From the NCBI GenBank assembly GCA_003169975.1, contig PNAA01000009.1, positions 62,001 to 126,000 of the forward strand: DNA of 64,000 bases. The letters run 5' to 3'. The position numbers were made by a program, and so were the translations under genes. Origin of the DNA: Spartobacteria bacterium (GTDB lineage: Bacteria > Verrucomicrobiota > Verrucomicrobiia > Chthoniobacterales > UBA10450). This document shows, in pieces, positions 8,448-17,784 of this stretch. How positions within the stretch are numbered: the stretch's first letter is position 1; each line of letters begins with the position of its first letter. The notes beneath the pieces are model-generated. The model saw only the letters and a list, made by a program, of their open reading frames with translations, did no database searches and was not told the origin of the DNA.

Positions 8448-10184
8448 ATGAAGTTACAGCGAAGCTGGGTGATGGTAGCGACCGTGCTGGGACTCGGAGT
8501 CTGCGCGGGCGGCGCGTTGGGCACGACGCTCCGCGTTGTTTCCTACAATATCGATTGTGCCGACCAGGGAAGCGATAACAACATCACCGGCGCAACCCAC
8601 AGCCTGCCGACGGTAATCCAAGGAATCGGGCTGCACCACATTGGCAGCAATGCGCAGCAAGTTGATGCACTCACGGTGGAAGAACTGACTTCGACGACGC
8701 TGGCGAACTTTGTTACCCAGCTCAACAATACTTACGGCGCGGGGACTTACTCGTACGATACGACCCCTGATCCAAATAGCGGCGGCGGTCCGGACGGGCT
8801 GATTTACAACACCCACACGGTGCAGGTGGTGTCGGCGCGGGCGCTGCCGCTAGGCCAAACGGTGCTCTTGCAGTCGAACGGCACTTACACGATGGCCCAT
8901 TCCCCCGGTGGCGGGGTGAACGGCGTCGTTCGCGCTCCCCTGGTCTACCAACTTCGGCCGATCGGCTACGGGTCGAGCGACGATTTTTACCTTTACGTCA
9001 GCCATGCGCGGAGCACAAGCGACGACTCGGTGGGCGACGCGCGCTACGCCGAGGCACAGGAGGTCCGGAGCGACGCCAAATACAACCTGCCGGCCGGGGC
9101 GCATCTCATTTATGCCGGGGATTGGAATCTGTTCAACGGCAGCGGGGAGAACGCCTACAAGTGTCTTACGGGGCAGACGACTTCCGATGGCCTCAACTGG
9201 AGTGACAGCAGCGCGATCTGGGCCAACAGCAACCCGACCCAAGCCTACGATCCCACCTCCAAGACTAATCCGCCGACCACCACAGTTTGGGCAAACGTGG
9301 CCGGGGATAACGCCAACTATCTCTACGGCGATTCGACGGATTCGCTGACGTCGCGCCTCGACATTCAACTGGTGAATGGCCCGATGCTGGGTGTTTACAA
9401 CAGCCAGGGGGGAGTGCAGCTCGCGCCCGACACGTCGGACCCCTTCGACACTTCAAACTTTCCCTCCGCGAAGTACCCGTATGCGTTCGAGTCCGTCGGG
9501 AACAATGGCACGACACCCCGCAGCGGTTTGGTGACCAATTCCAGTAATCACTCTCTGGATGATCTTACGAGCACGGTCCCGAACGCCGCGACCGTTTATG
9601 CCGATCTTCTGGAAACCGGCAGCGGTAATACCTTCACGGGGAGCGACCACTATCCCATCGTCGGGGATTACAATGTTGTGGCGGCGCTACAGTTGGTCTC
9701 AGCGGTCTCGCGGCTGACGCATGCCGGGGTGGGCGACTTTGACGTGAGCATGCCGCTGAGCGGGACGGCTGGGGTGGAAGACCGCCTGTCGAGCACCTAC
9801 AACATTGTCCTGACCTTTAGCAGCAGCCCGATCACTTCGGGCACCGCGATGGTGACCACGGGCACGGGAGTAGCAGGAACGCCGACCTTTAGCGGCAATA
9901 CCATGACGGTGCCTTTGACCGGGATCAGCAACGCCCAAACAGTGACTTTGACCGTAAGCAATGTTAACGGCTTGTTGCCCTCGGCTAGCGTCAACCTCGG
10001 CTTCCTAATCGGCGACACCACGGCCGATGGCTCGGTCAATGCCGGCGACATCGGCCAGACCAAATCGCAGTCGGGCAACGCGGTCACCGCTGCCAACTTC
10101 CGCGAAGACGTCAACCTCGACGGCAGCATCAACGCCGGCGATATCGGACTCGTGAAATCAAAATCAGGCACCGGCCTGCCTTAG
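8448..10184 (+). CDS. Secreted endonuclease/exonuclease/phosphatase-fold protein with dockerin-like tail
   Basis: A 578-residue protein. The ATG at 8448 follows AGGGAG (8437-8442) with 5-base spacing and begins a signal peptide (MKLQRSWVMVATVLGLGVCA); an upstream in-frame TTG is less likely. EEP-fold motifs appear in order: RVVSYNIDC (active-site Asn), DALTVEEL (metal-binding Glu region), PDGLIYN, YLYVSHARS, IYAGDWNLFN (catalytic Asp/Asn), RLDIQLVNG and the terminal GSDHYPIVGD. It is expected to be a metal-dependent phosphoesterase acting on nucleic acid or phospholipid; substrate unknown. The tail is the shared module, here with the most canonical dockerin loop (DVNLDGSINAGD). Confidence 0.85.
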   Translation: MKLQRSWVMVATVLGLGVCAGGALGTTLRVVSYNIDCADQGSDNNITGATHSLPTVIQGIGLHHIGSNAQQVDALTVEELTSTTLANFVTQLNNTYGAGTYSYDTTPDPNSGGGPDGLIYNTHTVQVVSARALPLGQTVLLQSNGTYTMAHSPGGGVNGVVRAPLVYQLRPIGYGSSDDFYLYVSHARSTSDDSVGDARYAEAQEVRSDAKYNLPAGAHLIYAGDWNLFNGSGENAYKCLTGQTTSDGLNWSDSSAIWANSNPTQAYDPTSKTNPPTTTVWANVAGDNANYLYGDSTDSLTSRLDIQLVNGPMLGVYNSQGGVQLAPDTSDPFDTSNFPSAKYPYAFESVGNNGTTPRSGLVTNSSNHSLDDLTSTVPNAATVYADLLETGSGNTFTGSDHYPIVGDYNVVAALQLVSAVSRLTHAGVGDFDVSMPLSGTAGVEDRLSSTYNIVLTFSSSPITSGTAMVTTGTGVAGTPTFSGNTMTVPLTGISNAQTVTLTVSNVNGLLPSASVNLGFLIGDTTADGSVNAGDIGQTKSQSGNAVTAANFREDVNLDGSINAGDIGLVKSKSGTGLP

Positions 10185-10189
10185 AAGAG

Positions 10190-10369
10190 CGTGTCATGAA
10201 CTTGCGGAGCCTGCGTGGCCAGCAAGATCCGCGTCCTGTAGCGTCCTGTAGCGTCCTGTAGCCGTCGCCCTGTGGGCGGCGCGGAGAGCGCTCCAAAAAG
10301 CTCGAGAAGTGTTGCACGCCCGCGAACGCTTCGCACAGCGAAGCGGCTACAGCCTCGTCCGTGGCCCGT
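10190..10369. repeat. Extragenic repeat G, copy 2, with internal triplication
   Basis: Second copy of the 8219-8386 element, again starting right after a stop codon of the dockerin series. Inside it the 10-mer GCGTCCTGTA is present three times in tandem (about 10231-10260) where copy 1 has one degenerate unit. The tandem expansion points to replication slippage. Confidence 0.75.
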
Positions 10370-10476
10370 CTCCTAAGCGTGTCGGTGAAGAACCAAAGCC
10401 GTCGGCCTCCAAGTCGCCAATCTGATTTGACTGCCTCCCGTGTGGCTGGCAGATCTTTCGCGCCCGAGTTGCTCGG

Positions 10477-10827
10477 CTAATCCCTAATACGCCGCCTCAG
10501 TTCCCAGACTCGCAGGGCGGCGAGGAACAGTCGGCGGGTCCGCTCCATCCTGCTGACCGACGCGGGAGGTGGTGATTGCTCGACCTGGACGATCTTCTTT
10601 TCGGGTAGAGCGCCACGCTTGTAGGGTCCGTTCACTCGACGCTTGGACGGCGGCGAAGCAGATTTCTTCTTCTGTCTGGGACCGTCTCCAGCTAGGCCGA
10701 GCTGCGTCATATTTTCGCAACTGCCTTTCAGCATCTCCCGCGCCATCGCGGACTCCCCGGTCGTCGCAATGGGACCGCCCCATTTCCGTTCAAACGAGTC
10801 GGAAGTAGCAGTGCCTGCGAGCGACAA
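10477..10827 (-). CDS. Possible small basic protein, unrecognised
   Basis: A 116-codon open frame from a TTG, or shorter from an internal ATG at MAREMLKG. It is rich in Lys/Arg/Pro (QKKKSASPPSKRR, EKKIVQVEQSPPPA) and has no recognisable domain. A competing frame is open on the same strand, so coding potential is doubtful. It lies in a 1.1-kb otherwise non-coding and repeat-rich stretch between the dockerin and kelch genes. Confidence 0.25.
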   Translation of the reverse strand: MSLAGTATSDSFERKWGGPIATTGESAMAREMLKGSCENMTQLGLAGDGPRQKKKSASPPSKRRVNGPYKRGALPEKKIVQVEQSPPPASVSRMERTRRLFLAALRVWELRRRIRD

Positions 10828-10907
10828 CGAATGGACCGCCAGACTGGCTCTGCGATGCTATTGCAGCGCTCTTGCAAAACGCTGGCAAACGGTCTGCGCC
10901 CGATCTG

Positions 10908-11063
10908 AAGGTTCGTAGCCGACTTGTCCGACTTATGGGCTTCCAGACTTCCAAATCGCCGATCTTGATGGAAACGCCCGCGCTGCACGCGGGTTTTCGA
11001 CGAGCCTGAATCGCGGGCTGTCGCTCTGGGGTTTTCACGGCGAGCGGTTGCATTCCGCGGCGG
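10908..11063. repeat. Dispersed repeat A, copy 1 (short form)
   Basis: Shares CTTCCAGACTTCCAAATCGC, a hairpin-prone CCCGCGCTGCACGCGGG and CGAGCCTGAATCGCGGGCTG with copies at 17785-18036 and 20525-20781. This copy stops at TTCCGCGGCGG, where it abuts repeat B. Frames through it are open but differ between copies, which argues for non-coding DNA. Confidence 0.75.
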
Positions 11064-11127
11064 ATTTCTGCATGCGCGTAATCCGTGGTTAGATCCCGGT
11101 CAGGGTTGCTTTAGCTGACATATAGCA
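11064..11127. repeat. Dispersed repeat B, copy 1
   Basis: Core TTTCTGCATGCGCGTAATCC then GGTTAGATC, GGTCAGGGTTGCTTTA and GACATATAGC. The same sequence follows at 12447-12520 and 13886-13959, so a copy precedes or follows each of the first two kelch genes. Confidence 0.75.
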
Positions 11128-11313
11128 AAGGTATTTTTCGCCCTGTTGCCGTATTGACCGGGCGACGTTATCATTCCGCGTGTCCGAAACCACGGAGTCC
11201 GATTATTGCCGACTGAATCCGCTTTTTCGGTTGTTCGCCAAGCTGGTTACGCAAATCCCAATAAACTCGCTAGTCAGCTGTGCCGACGGTCCACTAAGAT
11301 CGACCAACCTCTT

Positions 11314-12435
11314 ATGAAATCACATTCTCACTCTCATCCCTTTGCCCTCGTCATTCTGCTCGTTCTGGTCGCCGGGGTACTGGCGACCTGGGCGCAGCCC
11401 TGCGTGGCTGCCCCCTTTCGATTTATGCCCATCGACTCGCTCGCCCACGCCCGCGCTAGTCACACCGCCACGTTGCTCCCCGACGGCAGAGTGCTGGTGG
11501 CTGGAGGTGCTAATGTGGTCGCCCTCGCCTCGGCGGAACTTTACGACCCGGTCAGCGGCACCTGGACCGATACGAATAGCTTGAACACCCCCCACGCCGG
11601 GCATACGGCCACTTTGTTGTCCGACGGCAAAGTGCTGGTCGCAGCGGGCGTCGATGGCCAGGGATTTACCGCCAGCGCGGAACTCTACGACCCGGCAACT
11701 GGTTTGTGGACGCCTACCGGGAGTTTGAGAGTGGCACGCTCGAATCACACGGCGACCCTGCTCCACGATGGGCGGGTGCTGGTCGCGGGCGGTGATGATG
11801 CAGGCGGCGCGACTGCGAGCGCGGAGCTCTATGATCCGGCGAATGGGACTTGGACGCTAACGGGAAGGCTGGTCATGGCGCGCAACAGTCATACGGCCAC
11901 GTTGCTTCCCGACGGGAAGGTGCTTGTGGCAGGAGGTCAGGCGCCCTCACTCTATTTCTTGAGGAGCGCGGAACTTTACGATCCGGGGAGCGGGATGTGG
12001 ACTCTGACGCGCGATCTCCATGGACCGGTGGGACATCATCGCGCAGTGCTTCAACTCGACGGCCGGGCGTTGGTGGTCGGGGGCATCGGGAATCTCAGCC
12101 ATTTTAAGCGCGCGGAGGTTTACGATCCCGCTAGCGGTACGTGGTCGCTGACGGGCCAGGCAAGGGCGGAGGTGTACGATCCGACTGCTACGTTGATCCC
12201 GGATGGCACCGTCCTCGTCACCGGCGGCTCGCAATTCGCCATTTTCGGGACAGCGAGAGCGGAAATTTACGACCCGGCGAGGGCAGAATGGGCCACGACT
12301 GGCAGCCTCACGACCCAACGGCGTGGCCACACGGCGACGTTGCTCCCGAATGGCCAGGTGCTCGTGGCCGGAGGCGTTGACAAGGTGGGCATAGCGATGG
12401 CCACCGCGGAGCTTGGAACGAGTCAGGGACAGTGA
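11314..12435 (+). CDS. Secreted kelch-repeat protein, 7 blades
   Basis: A 373-residue protein from the ATG at 11314 (MKSHSHSHPFALVILLVLVA, signal peptide ending near CVAAP); an upstream in-frame start would bury the signal peptide. I count seven kelch blades built on SAELYDPxxGTW-T-TG...[16 protein letters not shown], about 50 residues each, forming one seven-bladed propeller of the galactose oxidase type. Blade 6 is abnormal: TGQARAEVYDPTATLIPDG lacks the usual Arg-containing turn, and a second RAEVYDP string replaces it, as if by local recombination between units. No catalytic residues are evident; extracellular binding or carbohydrate recognition is inferred. Confidence 0.85.
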   Translation: MKSHSHSHPFALVILLVLVAGVLATWAQPCVAAPFRFMPIDSLAHARASHTATLLPDGRVLVAGGANVVALASAELYDPVSGTWTDTNSLNTPHAGHTATLLSDGKVLVAAGVDGQGFTASAELYDPATGLWTPTGSLRVARSNHTATLLHDGRVLVAGGDDAGGATASAELYDPANGTWTLTGRLVMARNSHTATLLPDGKVLVAGGQAPSLYFLRSAELYDPGSGMWTLTRDLHGPVGHHRAVLQLDGRALVVGGIGNLSHFKRAEVYDPASGTWSLTGQARAEVYDPTATLIPDGTVLVTGGSQFAIFGTARAEIYDPARAEWATTGSLTTQRRGHTATLLPNGQVLVAGGVDKVGIAMATAELGTSQGQ

Positions 12436-12446
12436 GACAAGCCTCT

Positions 12447-12520
12447 CGACGTGCCCTGATTTCTGCATCCGCGTAATCCGTGGTTAGATCCGGTCAGGGT
12501 TGCTTTATATGACATGTAGC
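12447..12520. repeat. Dispersed repeat B, copy 2
   Basis: Nearly identical to 13886-13959 over CGTGCCCTGATTTCTGCATC, GCGTAATCC and GGTCAGGGTTGCTTTATATG. Located 12 bases after the first kelch stop codon. Confidence 0.8.
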
Positions 12521-12680
12521 AACTGTCATTTTCTGCCTTCCCTTCGGTGCCTTCGAATAGAGCGACATTTTGCAACTGACGCTTTCATCCGCATTCTGGG
12601 CCAACCCCCGCGATTTCTTGCTTGACACCGTCATTCACTGCTCGTTACGCTCCGCGCTGTTGGTTATCCGGACTAAAACT

Positions 12681-13820
12681 ATGAAAACATTGCGTTCCCT
12701 GATCGCCGGTTCTCGACTAGCCGCGTCAAATCCAGTCCGGCGGATCGCGTTCCCGCTGCTTCTTCTCGGTGTGGGGCTGGTGCTCGTGCAGCCTTGCCCG
12801 GGTGCGCCCTTTGTTTTTCAGCCCACGGGTAGCATGATACAGGGACGCGTAGGTCATACGGCGACGTTGTTGCCTGACGGGAGGGTCCTCGTCGCGGGCG
12901 GTTATAACGAAGTCGAGATCGCGAGCGCGGAACTCTATGATCCGGCGACCGGGATCTGGACGAACACCGGGCGGCTTGCCACCGGACGCCAGAATCACAC
13001 GGCGACGTTGCTGCCGAATGGCATGGTGCTGGTCGCAGGCGGAACGGACCGCGGTGGCGTGACCGCCAGCGCGGAACTGTACAATCCGGCGACTGGGGCT
13101 TGGACGGCCACCGGCAGCCTCATCCTAGACCGCGAACTTCACACGGCTACATTGCTGCCCAACGGCATGGTGCTGGTCGCAGGCGGTTTGGGTTCGCGCG
13201 GATTTGTCGCGAGCGCGGAACTCTACGATCCTGCGAGCGGGACCTGGACTGCCACCGGCCGCCTTGCCACTGCGCGCTATGGTCACACGGCGACGTTGTT
13301 GCTTGACGGCAAGGTGCTCGTCGCAGGCGGATGGGCTGATTCCAATCCTTTCGCGAGCGCGGAACTTTACGATCCGGCAACCGGCATCTGGACGGCTACC
13401 GGCAGCCTCACCACCGGACGCTATTACCACAGGGCGACGTTGTTGCTCAATGGCAAGGTATTTGTCGCAAGCGGACTGAATTTCAGTGGTCCGGTCGACG
13501 CGGAACTCTACGATCCGGCGAGCGGGACTTGGACACCCACCGGTACACCCATCGATGGACGGGCTTTCCCCACGGCGACATTGCTGGCGGACGGCAAGGT
13601 GCTCGTTGCGGGAGGGGAGGAACTCGGCAGTTTCTATACCTCGAGCGCGGACATCTACGATCCGGCGACCGGGTCCTGGACGGTCACAGGCAGACTCACC
13701 TCCCGACGTGGGGGCCAGACGGCGACGTTGTTGCCCAATGGCAAGGTGCTTGTCGCAGGCGGTTTCAGCGGCCATAACACACTCGCGAGCGCGGAACTCG
13801 GTGCTCGCCGGGGGCGGTGA
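12681..13820 (+). CDS. Secreted kelch-repeat protein, 7 blades
   Basis: A 379-residue protein from the ATG at 12681 ([20 protein letters not shown], then a hydrophobic signal core ending at PCPGAP). The N-terminus closely resembles that of the 14-blade protein at 36780-39263, which fixes the start. Seven kelch blades are present, each with a [17 protein letters not shown]-like strand pair and [13 protein letters not shown]. Blades 5 and 6 vary ([32 protein letters not shown]). It is the most intact member of the kelch cluster. Function is unknown beyond the propeller fold and the expected export. Confidence 0.87.
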   Translation: MKTLRSLIAGSRLAASNPVRRIAFPLLLLGVGLVLVQPCPGAPFVFQPTGSMIQGRVGHTATLLPDGRVLVAGGYNEVEIASAELYDPATGIWTNTGRLATGRQNHTATLLPNGMVLVAGGTDRGGVTASAELYNPATGAWTATGSLILDRELHTATLLPNGMVLVAGGLGSRGFVASAELYDPASGTWTATGRLATARYGHTATLLLDGKVLVAGGWADSNPFASAELYDPATGIWTATGSLTTGRYYHRATLLLNGKVFVASGLNFSGPVDAELYDPASGTWTPTGTPIDGRAFPTATLLADGKVLVAGGEELGSFYTSSADIYDPATGSWTVTGRLTSRRGGQTATLLPNGKVLVAGGFSGHNTLASAELGARRGR

Positions 13821-13885
13821 CGCCTGGCGGGACTCCTAGCTACGGCCCGAGCGATCAACAATCTCGGTCAAGTAGCCGGCGTTTC

Positions 13886-13959
13886 AGACGTGCCCTGATT
13901 TCTGCATCCGCGTAATCCTTGGTTAGATGCGGTCAGGGTTGCTTTATATGACATATAAC
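13886..13959. repeat. Dispersed repeat B, copy 3
   Basis: Same core as 12447-12520, ending GCTTTATATGACATATAAC. The 13821-14346 interval otherwise holds only a perfect hairpin at 14002-14026 and no supportable gene. Confidence 0.8.
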
Positions 13960-14001
13960 GTCCAGATGTTTGTGGAAGGCTTGGTTCTGAATCGCGGGGG
14001 T

Positions 14002-14026
14002 GCACGGTGCTTGTTCAACACCGTGC
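14002..14026. terminator. Perfect inverted repeat, terminator-like
   Basis: GCACGGTG-CTTGTTCAA-CACCGTGC forms an 8-bp stem with a 9-base loop. No U-tract follows on either strand. It lies in a gene-free gap after the second kelch gene. Confidence 0.4.
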
Positions 14027-14346
14027 GCCTTTCGGGATCTCGGGTTATGAAACAAATGATCGCCTGCGGATCGAGCGAGCCTAACGAAAACATGGATCAA
14101 GGTGGGGTGGGGTTGTGATCGAACGAAGCAGGGCCAAAGGACGCGATTCTAGGGGCATGCCTGTCAGGGATCAAACCTCTTCGCCCCTGAAGGAGCCCGG
14201 GGTGGATCCAATTGAGCCATGCAATCGAACGTTTGCCGACTGACCGGAATTCTCCGCCAGAACGCTACGAAAGCAGGGTCCCCAGCGCAGGGTGGCTAGA
14301 GCACGGGGTGTGTCGATGAAGCAAAGCTCAGCATGAAAGAGAACCG

Positions 14347-14547
14347 ATGAGCGCGCTTAAGGGTCCGTTTCAGTGTGGGCTCTGCGAAGGGTGGTCTGAG
14401 CGCGGGGAGCATCTTCCGAGCGGCAACCGGCATCCAAGAACCGGGGAAACGCCGCTCGACAATTTCGTTTGTGAGCGATGCCAGGGTGAGGCGGTTAAAC
14501 TGCGGGAAGCGCTCGCACGTTGGGAAAAGGGTCAACGCGCAGCCTAA
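14347..14547 (+). CDS. Small zinc-ribbon-like protein
   Basis: A 66-residue protein, MSALKGPFQCGLCEGWSERG at the start and FVCERCQGEAVKLREALARW near the end. Two CxxC pairs (CGLC, CERC) about 30 residues apart suggest one structural zinc site, followed by a short helix. The stop TAA lies in GCCTAACGCCTAAC. A second, frameshifted copy lies at 16052-16230, and both copies sit inside a roughly 355-bp direct repeat that brackets a kelch gene. Role unknown. Confidence 0.6.
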   Translation: MSALKGPFQCGLCEGWSERGEHLPSGNRHPRTGETPLDNFVCERCQGEAVKLREALARWEKGQRAA

Positions 14548-14725
14548 CGCCTAACAAACTGGTTCCGCTTGTCTTTGCAGCGTGGATCGTCAGTCCGGAG
14601 ATGAAAAGCAAAGGAGAAAAACGTTTCTCGCAGAATGTGCGAACCGTTTCCCGCGCCGGTGGACGTATTGGGCCTAACGACTAACGGGCGCGGGGCAGGG
14701 GACCGAAAGCCGCTCAGGCTCCAGC
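14367..14725. repeat. Direct repeat C, copy 1
   Basis: About 355 bp from GTTTCAGTGTGGGCTCTGCG to the CCGCTCA(G/A)GCTCC region, matching 16052-16409 at roughly 85-90%. It covers most of the zinc-ribbon gene and its 3' flank (AACTGGTTCCGCTTGTCTTT and onward). The two copies flank the kelch gene at 14821-15987. Confidence 0.8.
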
Positions 14726-14820
14726 GATTGAGACCACTATCCGCGCTTGCTCTCCTCTCCTAATCGAGAATTCCGACAGAAAAGCTTGACTCCAGCTCTG
14801 GAATCTCACTAGCGTCGGGC

Positions 14821-15987
14821 ATGAGCCGACGCTCCATGAAAAGGGTACCCCCGGTCTCTCAAACTTTCCGCCCAGCCTTCCCGTTCCGCATGAAGCAGGT
14901 CGCCGCGCTTCTTCTCCTGGGTGGGATGAATCTATGCGTCGCTCATTACGGTCGTGCAAGCGACGGCGGCATGCTGATTAATCCGCGCTCGGCGCACACG
15001 GCTACCCGGTTGGCGAATGGCCGCGTCTTGCTCGTCGGAGGTCTCGTGGCTGGTGGGAGCGTAACCTCGACTTGTGAAATCTACGATCCCGCGACCAATT
15101 CCTGGACGGCCACCGGATCTCTTAATCAAGCGCGTGACAGCCATGGCAGCGTCCTTCTTTCGGACGGCCGCGTGCTCGCGGTCGGAGGTGCTGGATCTAA
15201 CTTCCTTCTGATCAGCTCAGCGGAAATCTACGACCCCTCTACGGGAAAGTGGACTCTTACCGGCTCCATGAGCGTGGCGCGCGTTCTCTCTGATCCCGTC
15301 GCGCTCACGAACGGCAAGGTCCTCGTCGCTGGCAACGGCGGCGACGCCAAGTCGTCTGAGCTTTACGATCCTGCGATCGGCACATGGGCGCCAACCGGCA
15401 GCCTGAGTCAACGGCGGGACTTTGCTTCCCAAATGACAGTGCTAACTAATGGCCGTGTTCTCATCGCAGGCGGACATTCTCAGAGAGTCGGCTATCTTTC
15501 CGAAACTAAGCTATATAACCCGGCGACCGGCGTTTGGACAAAGCAGGGTTCGCTTGCCAATGGCCGCATTTATCACGCGCAAGTACTTTTGCCGGACGGG
15601 CGCGTGCTCATTGCCGGCGGAGTAGTAAATCCTCCGTCCGCCGTTAAGGTCACACGTAGCACAGAAATCTACGACCCTAATACCCGGCTTTGGAGCTCGA
15701 GCCATCCCCTCGGAATGGAGCGGTTCCAATTTACCGCCAATCTCCAGAGCAATGGACAGGTCCTCGCTGCGGGCGGAAACGACGACCCTACGGCCTTCGC
15801 TCTTGCCAGTCTTGAGCAATACGATCCCACTTCTGGCGCATGGCAGACGCTGGCTCAAACCCTCGCGACGCCGCGCACCGCCCATACCGCAACCACTTTG
15901 TTCGACGGTAGCATCATTCTCGCGGGAGGCACAGACGCCAGCGGAAAGCTTATCCCTTCAGCCGAGCTACTCGCTGCGCCACAGTAA
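14821..15987 (+). CDS. Secreted kelch-repeat protein, 7 divergent blades
   Basis: Up to 388 residues; the ATG at 14890 (MKQVAALLLLGGMNLCVAHY) gives a cleaner signal peptide than the ATG at 14821. Seven kelch-type blades are recognisable, but they diverge more than in the neighbours ([49 protein letters not shown]), while retaining EIYDPxTxxW. It is bracketed by direct repeats C1 and C2, so the gene could be lost or amplified by homologous recombination. Predicted exported propeller; ligand unknown. Confidence 0.82.
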   Translation: MSRRSMKRVPPVSQTFRPAFPFRMKQVAALLLLGGMNLCVAHYGRASDGGMLINPRSAHTATRLANGRVLLVGGLVAGGSVTSTCEIYDPATNSWTATGSLNQARDSHGSVLLSDGRVLAVGGAGSNFLLISSAEIYDPSTGKWTLTGSMSVARVLSDPVALTNGKVLVAGNGGDAKSSELYDPAIGTWAPTGSLSQRRDFASQMTVLTNGRVLIAGGHSQRVGYLSETKLYNPATGVWTKQGSLANGRIYHAQVLLPDGRVLIAGGVVNPPSAVKVTRSTEIYDPNTRLWSSSHPLGMERFQFTANLQSNGQVLAAGGNDDPTAFALASLEQYDPTSGAWQTLAQTLATPRTAHTATTLFDGSIILAGGTDASGKLIPSAELLAAPQ

Positions 15988-16051
15988 GGTTTTTGCGAGC
16001 AGAGGGGTCAATCTTGGCTTGCATTGTTTTCTCGGTGTAGGTTTGTGGTCG

Positions 16052-16230
16052 GTTTCAGTGTGGGCTCTGCGAAAGGTGGTCTGAGCGCGGGGACCATTTG
16101 CCGAGCGGCAACCGGCATCCAAGAACCGGTGAACGCCACTCGACAATTTCGCCTGTGAACGATGCCACGGTGAGGCGACTGAACTGCGGGAAACGCTCGC
16201 ACGTTGGGAAAAGCGCCAGTGCGCAGCTTA
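16052..16230 (+). pseudogene. Frameshifted copy of the small zinc-ribbon gene
   Basis: Reads FQCGLCERWSERGDHLPSGN then loses frame. Where the intact copy at 14347 has GGGGAAACGCCGCTCGAC, this copy has one base fewer (GGTGAACGCCACTCGAC), removing the second CxxC from the frame. No upstream ATG equivalent to MSALKG is retained. Confidence 0.75.
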
Positions 16231-16409
16231 ACGCCTAACAAACTGGTTCCGCTTGTCTTTGCAGCGTGGATCGGCAGTCCAGAGATGAAAGCAAAGGAGA
16301 AAAACGTTTTTCGCAGATTATGAAAACCGCTTCCCGCGCCGCTGGACGTGGCGAGCCTAACGAATAACGAGCGCGGGGCAGGGGACCGGGAACCGCTCAA
16401 GCTCCGCTG
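16052..16409. repeat. Direct repeat C, copy 2
   Basis: Second copy of the 14367-14725 repeat. The interval 15988-16600 holds nothing else that I can support. Confidence 0.8.
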
Positions 16410-16600
16410 ATAGATGCCACTTTCCGTGCCCCGGTATTCCGCTTAGCGCAAAGGGGGATGGAATACGCACTCCGCGCTGGCAGTTTCGGCTTTGCATCTG
16501 TGGTCAGATGAGGCCATAAGTCGGGCATGCAGTTGCCGATCACTTATGCCAGCGATGCCAAACCGATTTCTTAACGAAGCCGACATTCAGAAGTTGCTCC

Positions 16601-17701
16601 CTAACGACCACCGAGCTCTGCGCTCGCCAGAGATTCGCCCACATGATTCGTACCGCCTGCGACTAAAACCTGGCCGTTATGAAGTAACGTCGACGTTTGA
16701 CTCGCTCGCGCAGTCGTTAGTCTCGAGACTGTCCAAGTCCCTCTTACTGGATCGTAAACTTCTGCGCTCGAGGTATAGAACAAGGCAAGTTCTTCCCCAC
16801 CTGCGACGAGTGCTCTGCCGTCGGCCAGTAAGGTCAGGGTGAGAAATGCCCTGGTATCGACGGGTTTGCCGACGGACATCCATGTCGCAGACGCCGGATC
16901 ATACATTTCCGCCGCGAGCTGACCCGCGCCATTATTAAGACCGCCGGCGACGAACAGCTCTCCGTTCTGGAGTAACGTCGCCGCATGATAGTAGCGTCCC
17001 ATCGCCAGACTGCCGGTTAAGGTCCAAGTCCCAGTAGCTGGATCATAGAGCTCGGCGCTTGTGAATGGAGTAGTATCGGCCCAGCCACCGGCGACCAGCA
17101 CTTTGCCACTGGGAAGTAAATTGGCGGTATGACCATAGCGCGCCGTAATTAAGTGGCCGGTCGTAGTCCAAGTCCCGCTAACTGGGTCATAGAGTTCGGC
17201 GCTAGCCGTCACACCCTGTGGCCCCAGACCGCCTGCGACCAACACCTGCCCGTTAGGCAGTAACGTGGCCGTGTGCAGGTGGCGGGCGACCGCAAGGCTG
17301 CCGGTCGCCGACCAACTCCCAGTAATCGGGTCATAGAGCTCCGCCGTCGCGGTATCGAAACCAATTCTGTCCTCTCCACCTGCGGCCAGCACGCGCCCGT
17401 TAGGCAACAACGTTGCTGTATGCTCAAAGCGGGGCGTGACAAGACTCCCGGTTCCGGTCCACACCGCGGTCGCTGGGTCGTAAAGTTCCGCAGTGCGGAG
17501 CGAACCAAAGCCTCCGGCCGTCAGCACCTTCCCATCCGGGAGCAAGGTGGCCGTATGGGCTGAGCGCGCGTGCGCCATGCCGCCGGTCGGCGTGAAATGG
17601 AATGGCGCCGCCAGCGCAGGCGGCACGAGAGCGAACCCGATTCCTAAGAAGAGAGCGAGTCCGGTTAAGAGACAGTGAGAAGCGTTATAAGACAGTTTCA
17701 T
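16601..17701 (-). CDS. Secreted kelch-repeat protein, 7 blades
   Basis: A 366-residue protein on the minus strand, starting [20 protein letters not shown] with a signal peptide to ALAAP. Seven blades follow the family consensus ([16 protein letters not shown] through [16 protein letters not shown]). The blade-by-blade pattern (RYYH in blade 5, RAF in blade 6, [17 protein letters not shown] in blade 7) matches the gene at 12681-13820, so the two are recent paralogues now in opposite orientation. The C-terminus ends SAELGGR at the close of the propeller, like its paralogue. Confidence 0.87.
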   Translation of the reverse strand: MKLSYNASHCLLTGLALFLGIGFALVPPALAAPFHFTPTGGMAHARSAHTATLLPDGKVLTAGGFGSLRTAELYDPATAVWTGTGSLVTPRFEHTATLLPNGRVLAAGGEDRIGFDTATAELYDPITGSWSATGSLAVARHLHTATLLPNGQVLVAGGLGPQGVTASAELYDPVSGTWTTTGHLITARYGHTANLLPSGKVLVAGGWADTTPFTSAELYDPATGTWTLTGSLAMGRYYHAATLLQNGELFVAGGLNNGAGQLAAEMYDPASATWMSVGKPVDTRAFLTLTLLADGRALVAGGEELALFYTSSAEVYDPVRGTWTVSRLTTARASQTSTLLHNGQVLVAGGTNHVGESLASAELGGR

Positions 17702-17717
17702 AGGTTATTCCCGTTAT

Positions 17718-17740
17718 GGGCCCCCGGCTTGCTCGGGCCC
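17718..17740. terminator. GC-rich hairpin upstream of the minus-strand kelch gene
   Basis: GGGCCC arms separated by 11 bases, followed on the plus strand by TTTAG. No plus-strand gene ends here, so it may belong to the adjacent repeat instead of terminating transcription. Confidence 0.25.
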
Positions 17741-17784
17741 TTTAGATTTCTACGCCGCCACCTTCTCCAGCGTCAAGCCAAAAT

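Noticed and set aside
14543-14680. attC site after the zinc-ribbon gene (stop in GCCTAAC)
   Set aside because: No GTTRRRY partner follows on the same strand within a suitable distance.
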